From positions 1-15,122 of the forward strand of contig CALWKT010000080.1 in NCBI GenBank assembly GCA_944381335.1: DNA of 15,122 bases, in the 5' to 3' direction. This document shows positions 14,960 through 15,122 of the stretch, piece after piece. The position numbers and the translations under genes are program-made. Positions within the stretch are counted from its first letter, which is position 1. Every line of letters begins with the position of its first letter. The stretch comes from an uncultured Christensenellaceae bacterium. Its GTDB lineage: Bacteria; Bacillota_A; Clostridia; Christensenellales; UBA3700. Under the pieces are notes generated by a model. It did not search any database. It was not told where the DNA came from and worked only from the letters and a program-made list of their open reading frames with translations.

Positions 14960-14987
14960 ATGCGCGCGCTGAATAGCGTACGTGCAT
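14960..14987 (+). other. stem-loop in the leader of the last gene
   Basis: ATGCGCG (14960-14966) pairs with CGTGCAT (14981-14987), and CGCT (14967-14970) pairs with AGCG (14975-14978) around loop GAAT; a TA bulge separates the two stems. It lies about 10 bases into the predicted transcript. An 8-codon open frame (ATG at 14950, stop TAG) spans its left arm. Confidence 0.5.
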
Positions 14988-15037
14988 ATGCGTGAAAAAA
15001 GCATTCAGGCTGAAACTGCGTCGTATAAGATAAGGGA

Positions 15038-15122
15038 ATGGGAAGAGAGTTTAACAAGTCCAAACAGGACGAGATCATCAAAAATCAGAAGATCAGGGCG
15101 GCAAGCAAGAGGCGTACCGCCA
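15038..15122 (+). CDS. start of an unidentified gene, cut by window end
   Basis: Not recognised. From the ATG at 15038 the first 28 residues are highly charged and helical (KSKQDEIIKNQKIRAASKRR). The only Shine-Dalgarno-like bases (AAGGGA) are very close to the ATG. A second frame from an ATG at 14988 is also open to the end, so the choice of start and frame is uncertain. A consensus promoter at 14913-14941 argues that some strongly expressed gene begins here. Confidence 0.4.
   Translation, partial: MGREFNKSKQDEIIKNQKIRAASKRRTA

Overview
The window looks like part of the chromosome of an anaerobic Gram-positive bacterium of the class Clostridia, probably a gut member of the Christensenellales/Oscillospirales kind. 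This placement is inferred from gene content, AGGAGG-type ribosome binding sites, consensus sigma-A promoters with 17-bp spacers, a lipoprotein signal, a TasA/SipW-type signal peptide and an unmodified-Cys sulfatase motif. No 16S gene or other firm taxonomic marker is present. By eye most genes are moderately GC-rich, while intergenic regions and the last complete gene are clearly more AT-rich.

Layout. Positions 1-1205 (minus) hold the N-terminal two thirds of an M3-family oligoendopeptidase, cut by the window edge just after its HEFGH zinc motif. It diverges from upp (1441-2079, plus, uracil phosphoribosyltransferase). Both have clear sigma-A promoters, and the space between them contains a perfect 8-bp inverted repeat. 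Next on the plus strand are an FAD-dependent dehydrogenase of the COG2509 type (2387-3790) and a cytoplasmic-looking sulfatase (4053-5336). The sulfatase converges on a minus-strand block across a two-way terminator near 5422-5457.

The minus-strand block, in order of transcription, is leuS (9799-7367), serS (7356-6073) and a small membrane protein (5830-5540). leuS and serS form a tight operon in which the serS ribosome binding site overlaps the leuS stop codon. The SerRS has an archaeal-like active-site signature. The 240 bp between serS and the membrane protein is rich in inverted repeats and may be a dispersed repeat. Further upstream, with its own promoter and terminator, is a 740-aa acidic secreted lipoprotein (12371-10149) carrying a small Cys/His plus EF-hand-like motif just after the lipid anchor.

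The right end is the most unusual part. A 640-bp non-coding region (12372-13011) contains three helically phased TGACRGRC repeats. A consensus promoter follows, driving a likely two-gene unit: a degenerate EAL-like protein without catalytic residues (13012-13701), and a TasA/CalY-like secreted surface protein (13782-14765) whose base composition falls sharply after its first ~90 codons. The unit ends in tandem terminators. A perfect TTGACA-17-TATAAT promoter with a stem-loop leader then leads into an unidentified gene cut by the window end.

Functionally, the left and middle parts are housekeeping (peptide degradation, pyrimidine salvage, tRNA charging) plus one sulfate-ester hydrolase. The right end reads as a cell-surface/biofilm locus: lipoprotein, possible c-di-GMP-fold sensor, and fibre- or surface-type protein. 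The sensor-to-surface-protein link is an inference from gene order and fold resemblance.
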